A stretch of DNA of 64,000 bases from SpSt-1165 sp964391725 (GTDB lineage: Bacteria > Chloroflexota > Anaerolineae > Anaerolineales > Anaerolineaceae), in the NCBI GenBank assembly GCA_964391725.1, contig CAYMNB010000001.1:62001-126000 (forward strand), written 5' to 3'. The notes under the pieces were generated by a model, which was given only the letters and a program-made list of their open reading frames with translations, had not been told where the DNA came from and made no database searches. Both the position numbers and the translations under genes were made by a program. This document shows, piece after piece, positions 26,417 through 34,324 of the stretch (the stretch's first letter is position 1; each line of letters starts with the position of its first letter).

Positions 26417-26755
26417 ATGGCTGCTGAACCACTGCACGTGACTGACGCTGAATTTGAAAAGACTGTTTTGCAAAATGAATTGCCCGTGATCGTTGATTTT
26501 TGGGCGCCCTGGTGCGGCCCCTGCCGCATGGTTGCCCCTACCCTGGATAAATTGGCAGGCGAATACGATGGCAAACTGGTCATCGCCAAGGTGAATACTG
26601 ATGAGAACCAGAAATGGGCCGGTCAGTACCATGTCCGCGGCATCCCCACCATGTTGTTCATCAACAAGGGCGAAGTTGTTAAACAGCAGGTCGGTGCTTT
26701 GCCCGAACCCATGCTGCGCAAAGCTGTCGAAGAATTCCTCGGCGGTATCGCCTAA
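26417..26755 (+). CDS. Thioredoxin
   Basis: Disulfide reductase of 112 aa. The active site WCGPC follows the VDFWAP strand, and the cis-proline motif RGIPTMLF and GALPEPML complete the thioredoxin fold. No signal peptide, so cytoplasmic. The ATG at 26417 is preferred because it gives the standard length, although the nearest AAAGGA is rather far upstream; a TTG at 26396 would add seven residues. No thioredoxin reductase is adjacent. Confidence 0.93.
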   Translation: MAAEPLHVTDAEFEKTVLQNELPVIVDFWAPWCGPCRMVAPTLDKLAGEYDGKLVIAKVNTDENQKWAGQYHVRGIPTMLFINKGEVVKQQVGALPEPMLRKAVEEFLGGIA

Positions 26756-26770
26756 TAATTTGAAAATTCC

Positions 26771-26805
26771 AAACACAATTCCCTGCAAGGAATTGTGTTT
26801 TCGTT
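26771..26805 (+). terminator. Intrinsic terminator after thioredoxin
   Basis: ACACAATTCC and GGAATTGTGT form a perfect ten-pair stem around CTGCAA, followed by TTTTCGTTT. It ends just before the cation transporter start at 26818. Confidence 0.88.
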
Positions 26806-26817
26806 TAAACTATAAAT

Positions 26818-27717
26818 ATGATCGAAGTAAGACATCAATTTTCTGAAAACAAGAAAAAAAGGGCGGTGTTTCAACGGGCCATCTGGATCACCCTGGCTGG
26901 CAATGTGATCCTGGCAGTCGCCAAGGTTATCATTGCCTCGAGCACCGAAAGCTCGGCGTTGTTTGCCGAGGCTGCCAATTCGCTTTCGGACGTTTTCTAC
27001 ACGATCCTCCTGGTAATCGGCTTGACTATTGCCAGCAAACCGCCCGACGAATCTCACCCACAAGGCCACAGCCGCTTTGAACCACTCGTCGGACTGGTGG
27101 TAACCATCGCCATGAGTCTGGCAGCCTATGAGGCCGGCAGAGAAGCGATCAACAAATTCATCGCCGGCCCGCAGGCAGTACCTATGTTAATCTCCTCCAT
27201 CATGTTGATCTCCACGGTGATTATCAAAGCTCTTATGTATTGGATGGTTCGCAGAATAGCAAAAATCTACCAGAGCCCATCCCTGGATGCCATCAGTGTG
27301 GACAACATCACCGATGTCTCCAGCGCTGGCGTTGCGTTTTTCGGCATCCTGCTATCGAATTATGTCCATCCGCTATTTGACCCAATCGCCGGTATCCTTA
27401 TCGCCGGATGGATCCTTTACAATGCTCTACAATCTTCACGCGAGAACATCGTGCTCCTCTCTGGCGGAGCCGCTCCCAACAAAGTGCGCGAAGAAATCAT
27501 TCATCGCGCCCTGTCTGTACCGGGCATATTGCATGTCCACTATCTGCTGACGGAGTACGCAGGCCCGCGCCTTATCGTCGACATACATGCCAACATCGCT
27601 GGCGACCTGCCCTTCGACAAGGCGCATGCCATTTCTGATGAAGTCATCGACAAAATTGAACAGATGGATGTCGTTGATCGCGTATACTTACACTTAGAGC
27701 CTGAGGATTGGGAGTGA
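26818..27717 (+). CDS. Cation diffusion facilitator (CDF) family transporter
   Basis: Proton-coupled divalent metal efflux carrier, 299 aa, with six membrane helices and a C-terminal cytoplasmic ferredoxin-like domain (about 210-295). In helix 2 the metal-site motif reads AANSLSD, where Asn54 replaces the usual His/Asp of the H/D-x3-D motif. In helix 5 it reads DNITD, Asp in place of the His seen in zinc carriers. The metal may therefore be other than zinc, perhaps Mn or Fe. It starts just after a terminator, and TATAAA runs into the ATG, so the translation start signal is unclear. Confidence 0.85.
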   Translation: MIEVRHQFSENKKKRAVFQRAIWITLAGNVILAVAKVIIASSTESSALFAEAANSLSDVFYTILLVIGLTIASKPPDESHPQGHSRFEPLVGLVVTIAMSLAAYEAGREAINKFIAGPQAVPMLISSIMLISTVIIKALMYWMVRRIAKIYQSPSLDAISVDNITDVSSAGVAFFGILLSNYVHPLFDPIAGILIAGWILYNALQSSRENIVLLSGGAAPNKVREEIIHRALSVPGILHVHYLLTEYAGPRLIVDIHANIAGDLPFDKAHAISDEVIDKIEQMDVVDRVYLHLEPEDWE

Positions 27718-27790
27718 AGCCGCTAACGGAGAAAATTCTGCCTGAGAAATTCATGATCAGAGCAGGAGTAGATAGCACTGATTAGTCAAC

Positions 27791-28741
27791 ATGGAAAATG
27801 CCCTGTATGTCTTCAATTCCGTTTTGCCCATACTTATCTTCATTTGGATCGGGCACTTACTGCGAAAACGGTCTTTTTTTTCACCAGAGACCATTGACAA
27901 CATCAAGAAGTTTATCGTAAATTTCACCCTGCCAGCAGTACTATTCACCTCATTCCTTGATATTGTCTTCGAATGGAATTATTTGCTACTGATGATTCTG
28001 GTGTTCCTCCTGTGCCTGTTTCTTTATTTCTATGGACGCCTGACAAAAAAGAGCTTTCAACAAACCTGGATCTCTTTCCCATTTCTGCTGACTGGTTTCG
28101 AATTTGGTATGCTTGGTCTCAGCCTGTTCGGCAGCGCCTATGGCCTGGAAAATTTCGGCAAAATGGCGATTCTGGGAGTGCCGCATGAATTCTTCATCTG
28201 GTTTGTCTATGTCACCCTGCTGGTGCGCGAAACATCTGCGCTGCCCTCTATGGGTTCGCTTCTGAAATCTTTCCTATCTTCTCCGGTCATCATCGCCATT
28301 TTCACCAGTATTCTGCTCAACCTTACCGGGTGGGCCGCATGGCTGAACAATGCTTTCTTCGCCGATGGCCTCTTCAAAGTGCTGAATCTGTTGGCAGGCC
28401 TGACTGCTCCTTTAATCCTGCTTGTGGTTGGTTATGATATCAAAATCACCCGCGACAACATCAAATCATCTGCTCTGGTGGTACTGCTGCGACTGGCGTT
28501 GTTGATCCCGCTGGCTTTATGGTTCAATCATTACATATTAGCAGCCTTGTTGAATCTTGACCGTGGGTTCCAGATTGCCTTCTTCACCCTGTTGATCCTG
28601 CCTCCCCCCTTCATTATCCCCATCTTCATGAAAAAAGGCCTCCCTGAAGAAAAGGCATTCATCACCAACACACTTATGCTGCATACCGTGGCTTCGATCA
28701 TCATCTTCATCATTTACTTCGCACTCAATCCAACGTTATAA
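27791..28741 (+). CDS. AEC (auxin efflux carrier) family transporter
   Basis: 316 aa integral membrane protein with about ten helices, including the N-terminal LPILIFIWIGHLLRKR and FIVNFTLPAVLFTS and the C-terminal LNLLAGLTAPLILLVVGYD, a layout typical of the AEC/permease family (malonate, malate or amino-acid-type substrates in bacteria). There is no linked catabolic gene, so the substrate cannot be inferred. Preceded by 73 bp without recognisable signals. The 92 bp to the convergent multicopper oxidase stop hold only a weak hairpin near 28760-28785. Confidence 0.85.
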   Translation: MENALYVFNSVLPILIFIWIGHLLRKRSFFSPETIDNIKKFIVNFTLPAVLFTSFLDIVFEWNYLLLMILVFLLCLFLYFYGRLTKKSFQQTWISFPFLLTGFEFGMLGLSLFGSAYGLENFGKMAILGVPHEFFIWFVYVTLLVRETSALPSMGSLLKSFLSSPVIIAIFTSILLNLTGWAAWLNNAFFADGLFKVLNLLAGLTAPLILLVVGYDIKITRDNIKSSALVVLLRLALLIPLALWFNHYILAALLNLDRGFQIAFFTLLILPPPFIIPIFMKKGLPEEKAFITNTLMLHTVASIIIFIIYFALNPTL

Positions 28742-28833
28742 CGCCACTATCAACAAGGGTATCTGGCAGATGACTCCGCTTGCCAGGAAAGCATCGATCA
28801 CAGCCAATAAAAAACTCGTACCTTGGCACAAAA

Positions 28834-30348
28834 TCAGGCAGTAATACGGTAATTCCGCATCATGCCCATATCTTCGTGTTCCAGATTGTGACAGTGGTAT
28901 AGATAAAGCCCGGTATAATCTTCAAACTTCACAAGCACCCTGACGCGTTCACCAGGCAGTACCAGCACAGTATCATGCCAGCCGTCATCAATCAAACCGT
29001 CAGCCAAAGAATTCCACAGCCAGCGGTCTACCCGGCTTTGGTCACGCGACAAGATACGGAATTGCAAGCCGTGAATATGCATGGGGTGCGGGACAGACAT
29101 CCCCCCCATCATGCCCATACCGCCAAAGACAGTATTGTCAAATTCCCAGACTTCGATGTCATTGAGCCGAACGGATTCATCCGGCGCCGTCTGGTTCATT
29201 TGGAAAACCCTGCCGTTGATGGTAAAACGCATGCCACGCCCCATAGCAAGGGTAAACAAACGCGGCTGGTTCGTGTTGACAGCATCATCAACAGAAAACT
29301 TCTCATGAGTAGATAACTTTTCGGGCAATAGAGGATACAGTTTCCCTTGTTCTGCCAGGCGAAACCTGACCAGATCAAATGTATGGGTGCCTCCTGGAGC
29401 TTCATGCCCCAAATTGACCAATTTCTTCAGCGAACCAATCGGTTCTCCACCAAAATCAACCCAAATATCGAGGCGCTGGCCAGGTGCTACAACAACATAA
29501 GGTTTCACGACAGGTGTTTCGAGCAGGCCTCCATCGGTTGCCATGACAGTGATAGGTGTGCCATCATCCCAGGCCACTTTGTAAATGCGCGCGTTTGATC
29601 CGTTCAACAGGCGCAGTCGATAAGCTTCTGTGCGGACTGACAGCTGATAGTCAAGGAAACCATTCACCAATATTTGATTGCCCAAAAAACCTGTCATCTG
29701 GTGCATCATACCACCTGGCGCATACACAAACTGGTTGCTTCTGTCAATCACCCTGTCTTGTAAAACGAGTGGAAGATCATTCTGCCCCGCAGGCAGCCCT
29801 AAGGCTCTCTCTTCATCATCATGAACAATGAACAGTCCCGCCATCCCAGCCATTACTTGTTTCGCGGTTCTTCCATGCGGATGTGGATGATACCAGTAAG
29901 TACCGGCGCGATCCGTCACCTCAAAGGTGTAGACATATGTTTCACCGCCGTCAATTGCCAGGCGCGGATGGCCATCTGCCTCTGGAGGGACATGCAAACC
30001 ATGCCAGTGAATGATCGAAGATTCCGGCAACTGATTTTGATAATGAATACGAACGATTTGACCACGCTCAACATGGAAAATCGGCCCCAAATAAGAGCCA
30101 TCCAATGCTGCCAAAGCAACAGGATCGCCTTTCGTAACTTCGCCTTTGTATCGCCAAACAACAGTCTCTTTTCCTGCGAATAAAGGCAGAATGCCTTCTT
30201 GTGAGCGGATCACAAATTCAACATTCGGTGTGAGCTCCGGATCGGTTTGTGTCTTTGGCAACAGGTTGGGAAAACAGCCATTGATGAACAGGGCTGTGCT
30301 ACCAGCCAGCACCCCCTTCAGGAAAGTTCGGCGCGATATATTTTCCAT
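28834..30348 (-). CDS. Multicopper oxidase with Tat signal peptide
   Basis: Periplasmic or surface laccase-like oxidase of 504 aa. The N-terminus has the twin-arginine motif SRRTFLKG followed by a hydrophobic stretch ending in a Cys (NGC), so it may also be lipid-anchored. Copper motifs are complete: IHWHGLH, YWYHPHPHG, HPMHIHG and HCHNLEHEDMGMM, giving type 1, 2 and 3 sites with an axial Met. A Met-rich patch (GGMGMMGGM) resembles CueO-type cuprous oxidases. The ATG at 30348 is chosen because it places the Tat motif near the start; the upstream 22 codons look like leader. Role in copper tolerance is inferred. Confidence 0.92.
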   Translation of the reverse strand: MENISRRTFLKGVLAGSTALFINGCFPNLLPKTQTDPELTPNVEFVIRSQEGILPLFAGKETVVWRYKGEVTKGDPVALAALDGSYLGPIFHVERGQIVRIHYQNQLPESSIIHWHGLHVPPEADGHPRLAIDGGETYVYTFEVTDRAGTYWYHPHPHGRTAKQVMAGMAGLFIVHDDEERALGLPAGQNDLPLVLQDRVIDRSNQFVYAPGGMMHQMTGFLGNQILVNGFLDYQLSVRTEAYRLRLLNGSNARIYKVAWDDGTPITVMATDGGLLETPVVKPYVVVAPGQRLDIWVDFGGEPIGSLKKLVNLGHEAPGGTHTFDLVRFRLAEQGKLYPLLPEKLSTHEKFSVDDAVNTNQPRLFTLAMGRGMRFTINGRVFQMNQTAPDESVRLNDIEVWEFDNTVFGGMGMMGGMSVPHPMHIHGLQFRILSRDQSRVDRWLWNSLADGLIDDGWHDTVLVLPGERVRVLVKFEDYTGLYLYHCHNLEHEDMGMMRNYRITA

Positions 30349-30521
30349 AGGTGGACTCAATTCTTTTTTCTTATTATTATAACACTTATAGTTTTTATTG
30401 GCATTCATCCTCATAAACCCTGCCCATTGTAATAATCACCAAACGAGTGTGAGATCATGGATAACGAGAAAAGGTTTAAGCATTGGACTGAACCCAAGAA
30501 ACAAGACCCGAAATAAAACAA

Positions 30522-30554
30522 AACCTCCTGTAAGAAAATAGAAACCAGGAGGTT
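30522..30554 (+). repeat. Inverted repeat enclosing the ribosome site of the IS remnant
   Basis: AACCTCCTG (30522-30530) and CAGGAGGTT (30546-30554) form a perfect nine-pair stem. The 3' arm contains GGAGG, the ribosome site of the transposase-like frame that follows, so read-through RNA would hide it. Upstream, 30349-30521 holds only the oxidase leader and a 19-codon ATG frame (30457-30516) of doubtful meaning. Confidence 0.5.
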
Positions 30555-31005
30555 ATTGTTAAGGCACGAACCAAAGGTAGTAAAGATTATCCAGAATGGC
30601 TGAAATGGAAAGCTCCGCGTATGTATATAGATAAGGGCGTTCCACCCGCCATGATCAAAGACCAGTTCGGGATTAACGACACCTCCGAGTTGAGGTTTGG
30701 ATGCGCCAATATCGTAAAGAGGGGAAATGATATTCCTCAAGAAAAGATCGCATAGCAGGAGGAAAACTAAGCAAGAAGCTGCAGCAGCCCATATCACACA
30801 ATAGGAAGCAGAGAATGAATTCTACAAAAACACTTACCGAATTACGTCAGGTCTGGCTCGCGAAGCGTGATATCGAGTCATTGAAGATTATCAGGGAGAA
30901 TACGAAGTGAAAATGTTGTGTAGACTCCTTGAAGTGTCGCGAATCACCTTTTATGCCTGGCGAAAGAAGATGAGAGAGCCAGATCGTGACCAGGGGCGCG
31001 CATGA
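30555..31005 (+). pseudogene. Decayed IS3-family (IS150-like) transposase
   Basis: Remnant of a two-frame transposase. Part A (30558 onward) reads SKDYPEWLKWKAPRMY then GVPPAMIKDQFGI, an OrfA-type helix-turn-helix. A lost base near 30692 moves the expected continuation (VWMRQYRKEGK) to another frame, and a stop follows. Further on, about 30836-30900 reads LRQVWLAKRDIESLKIIRE, and after another frame change 30902-31005 reads EYEVKMLCRLLEVSRITFYAWRKKM, the typical start of OrfB, ending at a TGA. The DDE catalytic domain is missing. No terminal inverted repeats or target duplication could be assigned. Confidence 0.6.
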
Positions 31006-31030
31006 AACCAAAAGAATTCAATTACGAACA

Positions 31031-31063
31031 AAACAGACTCATTTTCAACTCAGAAGTCTGTTT
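31031..31063. terminator. Hairpin terminator, probably for the MBOAT gene
   Basis: AAACAGACT (31031-31039) and AGTCTGTTT (31055-31063) form a perfect nine-pair stem; on the minus strand it is followed by TGTTCG after the T run. It lies 87 bases beyond the MBOAT stop. The stretch 31064-31149 shows nothing else. Confidence 0.55.
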
Positions 31064-31149
31064 GTCTAACTCACAGGGAGGTTTTTATTCCGTGTCTACC
31101 TTTTGGGGGGCAGTCCAGGGGATAAAAGCCAGGTTTTTTCAATCATAGT

Positions 31150-32541
31150 TTAAAAATTCCCATAGATGGTTGGCGAATAAGAGGAGGTTGCCGCTACCAC
31201 GATGCTGCTTACCAGCAGAATCAGGTAAGCGCAGTGTTGTGCCAATTGTGGGCCAAAAGCATAGCGTTGATTGTTGACAAGCTGGTCTCTCAACCCTTTG
31301 AGTAACGGCGTCGCCAACACAACACCAACAATGAACGCCAGCCACGTTGTTGAGCCAATGTGCGGCAGCACCGAGTAACCCACCAGGTTGACGCGGGTGC
31401 CAAAGCCAACCAACGCCCGCAGCCAACCCAGGGCAAAGGCGGTGGTGGGGCTGCGGAAGAATATCCAGGCGATGAAGACCACCAGCATGGTATAGAGATG
31501 CTGCAGCCATTTGGGTAACCGCTTGATCTTGCCTCCCAGGCTTTTACTGTTTTCGAGGGCAGCAAAAATACCATGCAGCATACCCCAGATGACAAAGTTC
31601 AGGGAGAATCCATGCCACAGACCCGTCAACAAAAAAACCACCAGCGTGTTCATGCTTTGCTTGAGCCATTTCCACTTTCGCCGCTTCCACTCCAGTGGCA
31701 TGAATACATAATCTCGGAACCAGCTTGATAGGGTGATATGCCAGCGGCGCCAAAATTCGGTGATCGAACGTGAAATGTAAGGAAGATCAAAGTTCTCCGG
31801 CAGATCAATTCCCACCATCTTTGCCAACCCGATCGCCATATCCGTGTACCCCGCAAAATCGTAGTACAACTGGATGCCATAAAAAAGCAGCATCATCCAG
31901 GCAGTAGCGGTGGTCACCAGTGGAACTTGTTGTAGAAAGATCCCCCCATCCAGGATGGTACCTATCTGATTGGCGATCAAGACCTTCTTCGCCAGGCCCA
32001 GAATAAAACGGCGTAATCCCGCAGTCTTTTCGTTGATGGTGACTCGTTCTTTCTGGGCGTCCTGAGCAAAATCCTTCCAGCGTGTAATCGGACCCGCCAT
32101 CATTTTAGGGAAGAACAGAAGGAAATTCGCAAATAGAAAGACATTCTTTTCAGCTAGCGTCTGGCGTTTATATATATCCAATAAATAGGCGATTGCTGTG
32201 AATGCAAAAAAAGAATATCCTGCTGGCATGACAGAAAATTCACCCCTGGCTACCAGGAACTTCAAGCCCGCCAATATTGCCACGTTGATCCCAACCCCCA
32301 ACCACAGCCACCTTTTGTACTTTTGCTCTTTGATGATCGATGATGAAAGTCCCAATGCCATCAAATAGGTAAAGACAAGCATACCGATGAACAAAGGGAA
32401 GGCTTCACGGTCCAGCAGAAAAACATAGATGAGACTAAGAACCAGCATGATCGCCCCGCGAGTTTTCTTCCCCGGCAGCAAGCTGATGATCAGGCAAATT
32501 GGCAAGAAAAGGAACAAGAAAAAGACTGAATGAAAACCCAT
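31150..32541 (-). CDS. MBOAT family membrane O-acyltransferase (AlgI/DltB type)
   Basis: 463 aa polytopic enzyme that moves acyl groups onto extracellular polysaccharides or teichoic acids. Family signatures: RSITEFWRRWHITLSSWFRDY and, near residue 320, GLWHGFSLNFVIWG with the essential His, plus about eleven hydrophobic segments. AlgI- and DltB-type proteins normally work with a periplasmic SGNH/AlgX/AlgJ partner encoded next door; none is present here. The neighbour downstream is the decayed transposase, so a partner gene may have been lost or lies elsewhere. Confidence 0.92.
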   Translation of the reverse strand: MGFHSVFFLFLFLPICLIISLLPGKKTRGAIMLVLSLIYVFLLDREAFPLFIGMLVFTYLMALGLSSSIIKEQKYKRWLWLGVGINVAILAGLKFLVARGEFSVMPAGYSFFAFTAIAYLLDIYKRQTLAEKNVFLFANFLLFFPKMMAGPITRWKDFAQDAQKERVTINEKTAGLRRFILGLAKKVLIANQIGTILDGGIFLQQVPLVTTATAWMMLLFYGIQLYYDFAGYTDMAIGLAKMVGIDLPENFDLPYISRSITEFWRRWHITLSSWFRDYVFMPLEWKRRKWKWLKQSMNTLVVFLLTGLWHGFSLNFVIWGMLHGIFAALENSKSLGGKIKRLPKWLQHLYTMLVVFIAWIFFRSPTTAFALGWLRALVGFGTRVNLVGYSVLPHIGSTTWLAFIVGVVLATPLLKGLRDQLVNNQRYAFGPQLAQHCAYLILLVSSIVVAATSSYSPTIYGNF

Positions 32542-32760
32542 GAAACCTCGATGTTAACGCATTCTCTTACACAACATCTCTAAGTATAACCCATGCCCCT
32601 ATTACGGTCATGGGACTCAGGTTGTAAGTTAAAGTACAGCGGTAAAAAGTTTAAAAAAGCGACAGATCACCCAGGCAATAGCTATTTCCACCAGACGAAA
32701 GCCTAATCCTGTACTTTTGGCTCCAAACAGTCAACTCTGACAGCCTCCTTCGCTCAAACG

Positions 32761-32789
32761 AATGAAAATAAGAGAAAAATATTTTCATT
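32761..32789. repeat. Perfect inverted repeat between MBOAT and sulfatase-like genes
   Basis: AATGAAAATA (32761-32770) and TATTTTCATT (32780-32789) are exact inverted complements with a nine-base A-rich spacer. It may be an operator or a terminator. The rest of the 375-base gap 32542-32916 is AT-rich and non-coding, with a six-pair CCCATG/CATGGG hairpin near 32590-32613 and no clear promoter. Confidence 0.4.
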
Positions 32790-32916
32790 TCTTACCTGTT
32801 GTCCATTCTTCCCTGAGATTGTCAAGTTGGCATGTTAAAATCCAATTAAGCTCGTGCTTACCAATTATGACCTGAAAAGCTGTATCCGTTCTCAAAATCA
32901 TCCAATGGGAGTTACC

Positions 32917-34305
32917 ATGAAAAAATCAAATATCCTGCTTATCGGCATCGATTCTCTGCTGGCAGACCACATGTCCTGTTATGGTTATGATCGCCTGACG
33001 ACCCCGCACATCGATAAATTCGCACAGGGCGGCACCCTGTTCACCAACTACTACTGCCCGAATGTGCCCACCACCAGCGGCTATGGCTGTATGCTGACGG
33101 GCATGGATGTCTTTTCCACCCAGATGGTGGCGCTGCGCCACCAGGGCCCGCTGCGCCCTGAGGTAAAAACCCTGGCGGAGATTCTCGGCGACCACGGTTA
33201 CCAGACTACCTGTGTAGGTTTTACAGGAAATCCTGCTGCGCGCGGTTTCCAAAAATATCTCGATTATGTATCCTGGGGCAATTGGGACGACCGTCCTCTG
33301 ACCAAGGCAGAAAATCTCAACACAGTCGCCATCCCTGAACTGGAAAGGTTAAGCGATGAGGATACGCCCTTTTTCCTGTTCATGCGCCACATGGACCCGC
33401 ACTCCCCCTACCTGCCGCCCGCACCTTATGACCGCATGTTCTATCACGGTGACGAGTGTGATCCTGACAATGACTCCATGCAACCGGTGATGGAATTCAA
33501 ACCTTTCTGTGACTATTTTGCTTCGTGGATGCCGCCTGGCATCAGCGACAAAGATCATATCATCGCCCAGTATGACGGCGCGATTGCTTACCTGGATGCC
33601 TGCCTGGCGAAATTACTGCGTGTGTTGGAAGACCGCGGCATCCTCGATGATACCATCGTGGTCATTAACTCTGACCATGGCGAGACCCTCTATGACCATG
33701 AATGCTGGTTTGACCATCACGGTATCTATGATGTCACCCTGCATGTGCCCCTGATCCTGCACTACCCCGGCAAAGTGCCTGCCAACCGCATTATCAACGG
33801 TTACACCACCCACCCTGACCTGGTGCCGACCCTGCTCGACCTGGCAGGTATCGACAGCGGCATTAACTTTGACGGAAAAAGCCTGCTGCCGATGATGGCG
33901 GGTGAAATCCCCACCCATGCGCCGGAATTCTATATCACCGAATGCACCTGGATGCGCAAACATGGCTGGCGCACCCCCGAATGGAAATTGATCGTAGCAC
34001 TGGAGCCCGATTTCCACTTCAAACCTGAAGTGGAACTATACAATCTTATTCAAGACCCAGAAGAGAACCACAACCTGGCAGAGGAATTGCCTGAAGTGGT
34101 CGCCTTCCTGCACGCGCGTATGGAGCAATGGATCGCCCAACGCGAAAAGGAAACCGGTCTGCCCAACCCCATCCATCATCAGGGTGATTGGCATGGCATC
34201 AAGGGGCTGGGTTCTTTCACCTCCTCGCAGCAAGCCTATGACACCCTGCACATTGGCGACGCCAACACCGCCAAACGCCTGCAGGCAGAATCACGTAAGA
34301 ATTAA
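32917..34305 (+). CDS. Sulfatase-superfamily hydrolase with threonine at the nucleophile position
   Basis: 462 aa member of the alkaline phosphatase/sulfatase superfamily. N-terminal GIDSLLADHMSCYGY and the later NSDHGETLYDH form the metal site. The block before LTG reads NVPTTSGYGCMLTG: aligned to CxPxR-x4-LTG, the formylglycine Cys is Thr52 and the Arg is Tyr56. It therefore cannot be a formylglycine sulfatase; Thr-type homologues include phosphatases, phosphodiesterases and phosphotransferases. GGGAG precedes the ATG at 32917 (upstream in-frame ATG rejected). First gene of a collinear cassette with two dehydrogenases and an isomerase. No signal peptide. Confidence 0.82.
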   Translation: MKKSNILLIGIDSLLADHMSCYGYDRLTTPHIDKFAQGGTLFTNYYCPNVPTTSGYGCMLTGMDVFSTQMVALRHQGPLRPEVKTLAEILGDHGYQTTCVGFTGNPAARGFQKYLDYVSWGNWDDRPLTKAENLNTVAIPELERLSDEDTPFFLFMRHMDPHSPYLPPAPYDRMFYHGDECDPDNDSMQPVMEFKPFCDYFASWMPPGISDKDHIIAQYDGAIAYLDACLAKLLRVLEDRGILDDTIVVINSDHGETLYDHECWFDHHGIYDVTLHVPLILHYPGKVPANRIINGYTTHPDLVPTLLDLAGIDSGINFDGKSLLPMMAGEIPTHAPEFYITECTWMRKHGWRTPEWKLIVALEPDFHFKPEVELYNLIQDPEENHNLAEELPEVVAFLHARMEQWIAQREKETGLPNPIHHQGDWHGIKGLGSFTSSQQAYDTLHIGDANTAKRLQAESRKN

Positions 34306-34324
34306 CAGAGATAAGGAGCAACAA

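Noticed and set aside
30411..30797. Minus-strand frame of 128 codons with a hydrophobic N-terminus
   Set aside because: It lies opposite the IS3-like remnant, has no ribosome site and resembles no family; the plus-strand transposase phrases explain the DNA better.
32590..32613. Small hairpin CCCATG/CATGGG
   Set aside because: Only six pairs with a 12-base loop and no T-tract; not enough to call a terminator or operator.
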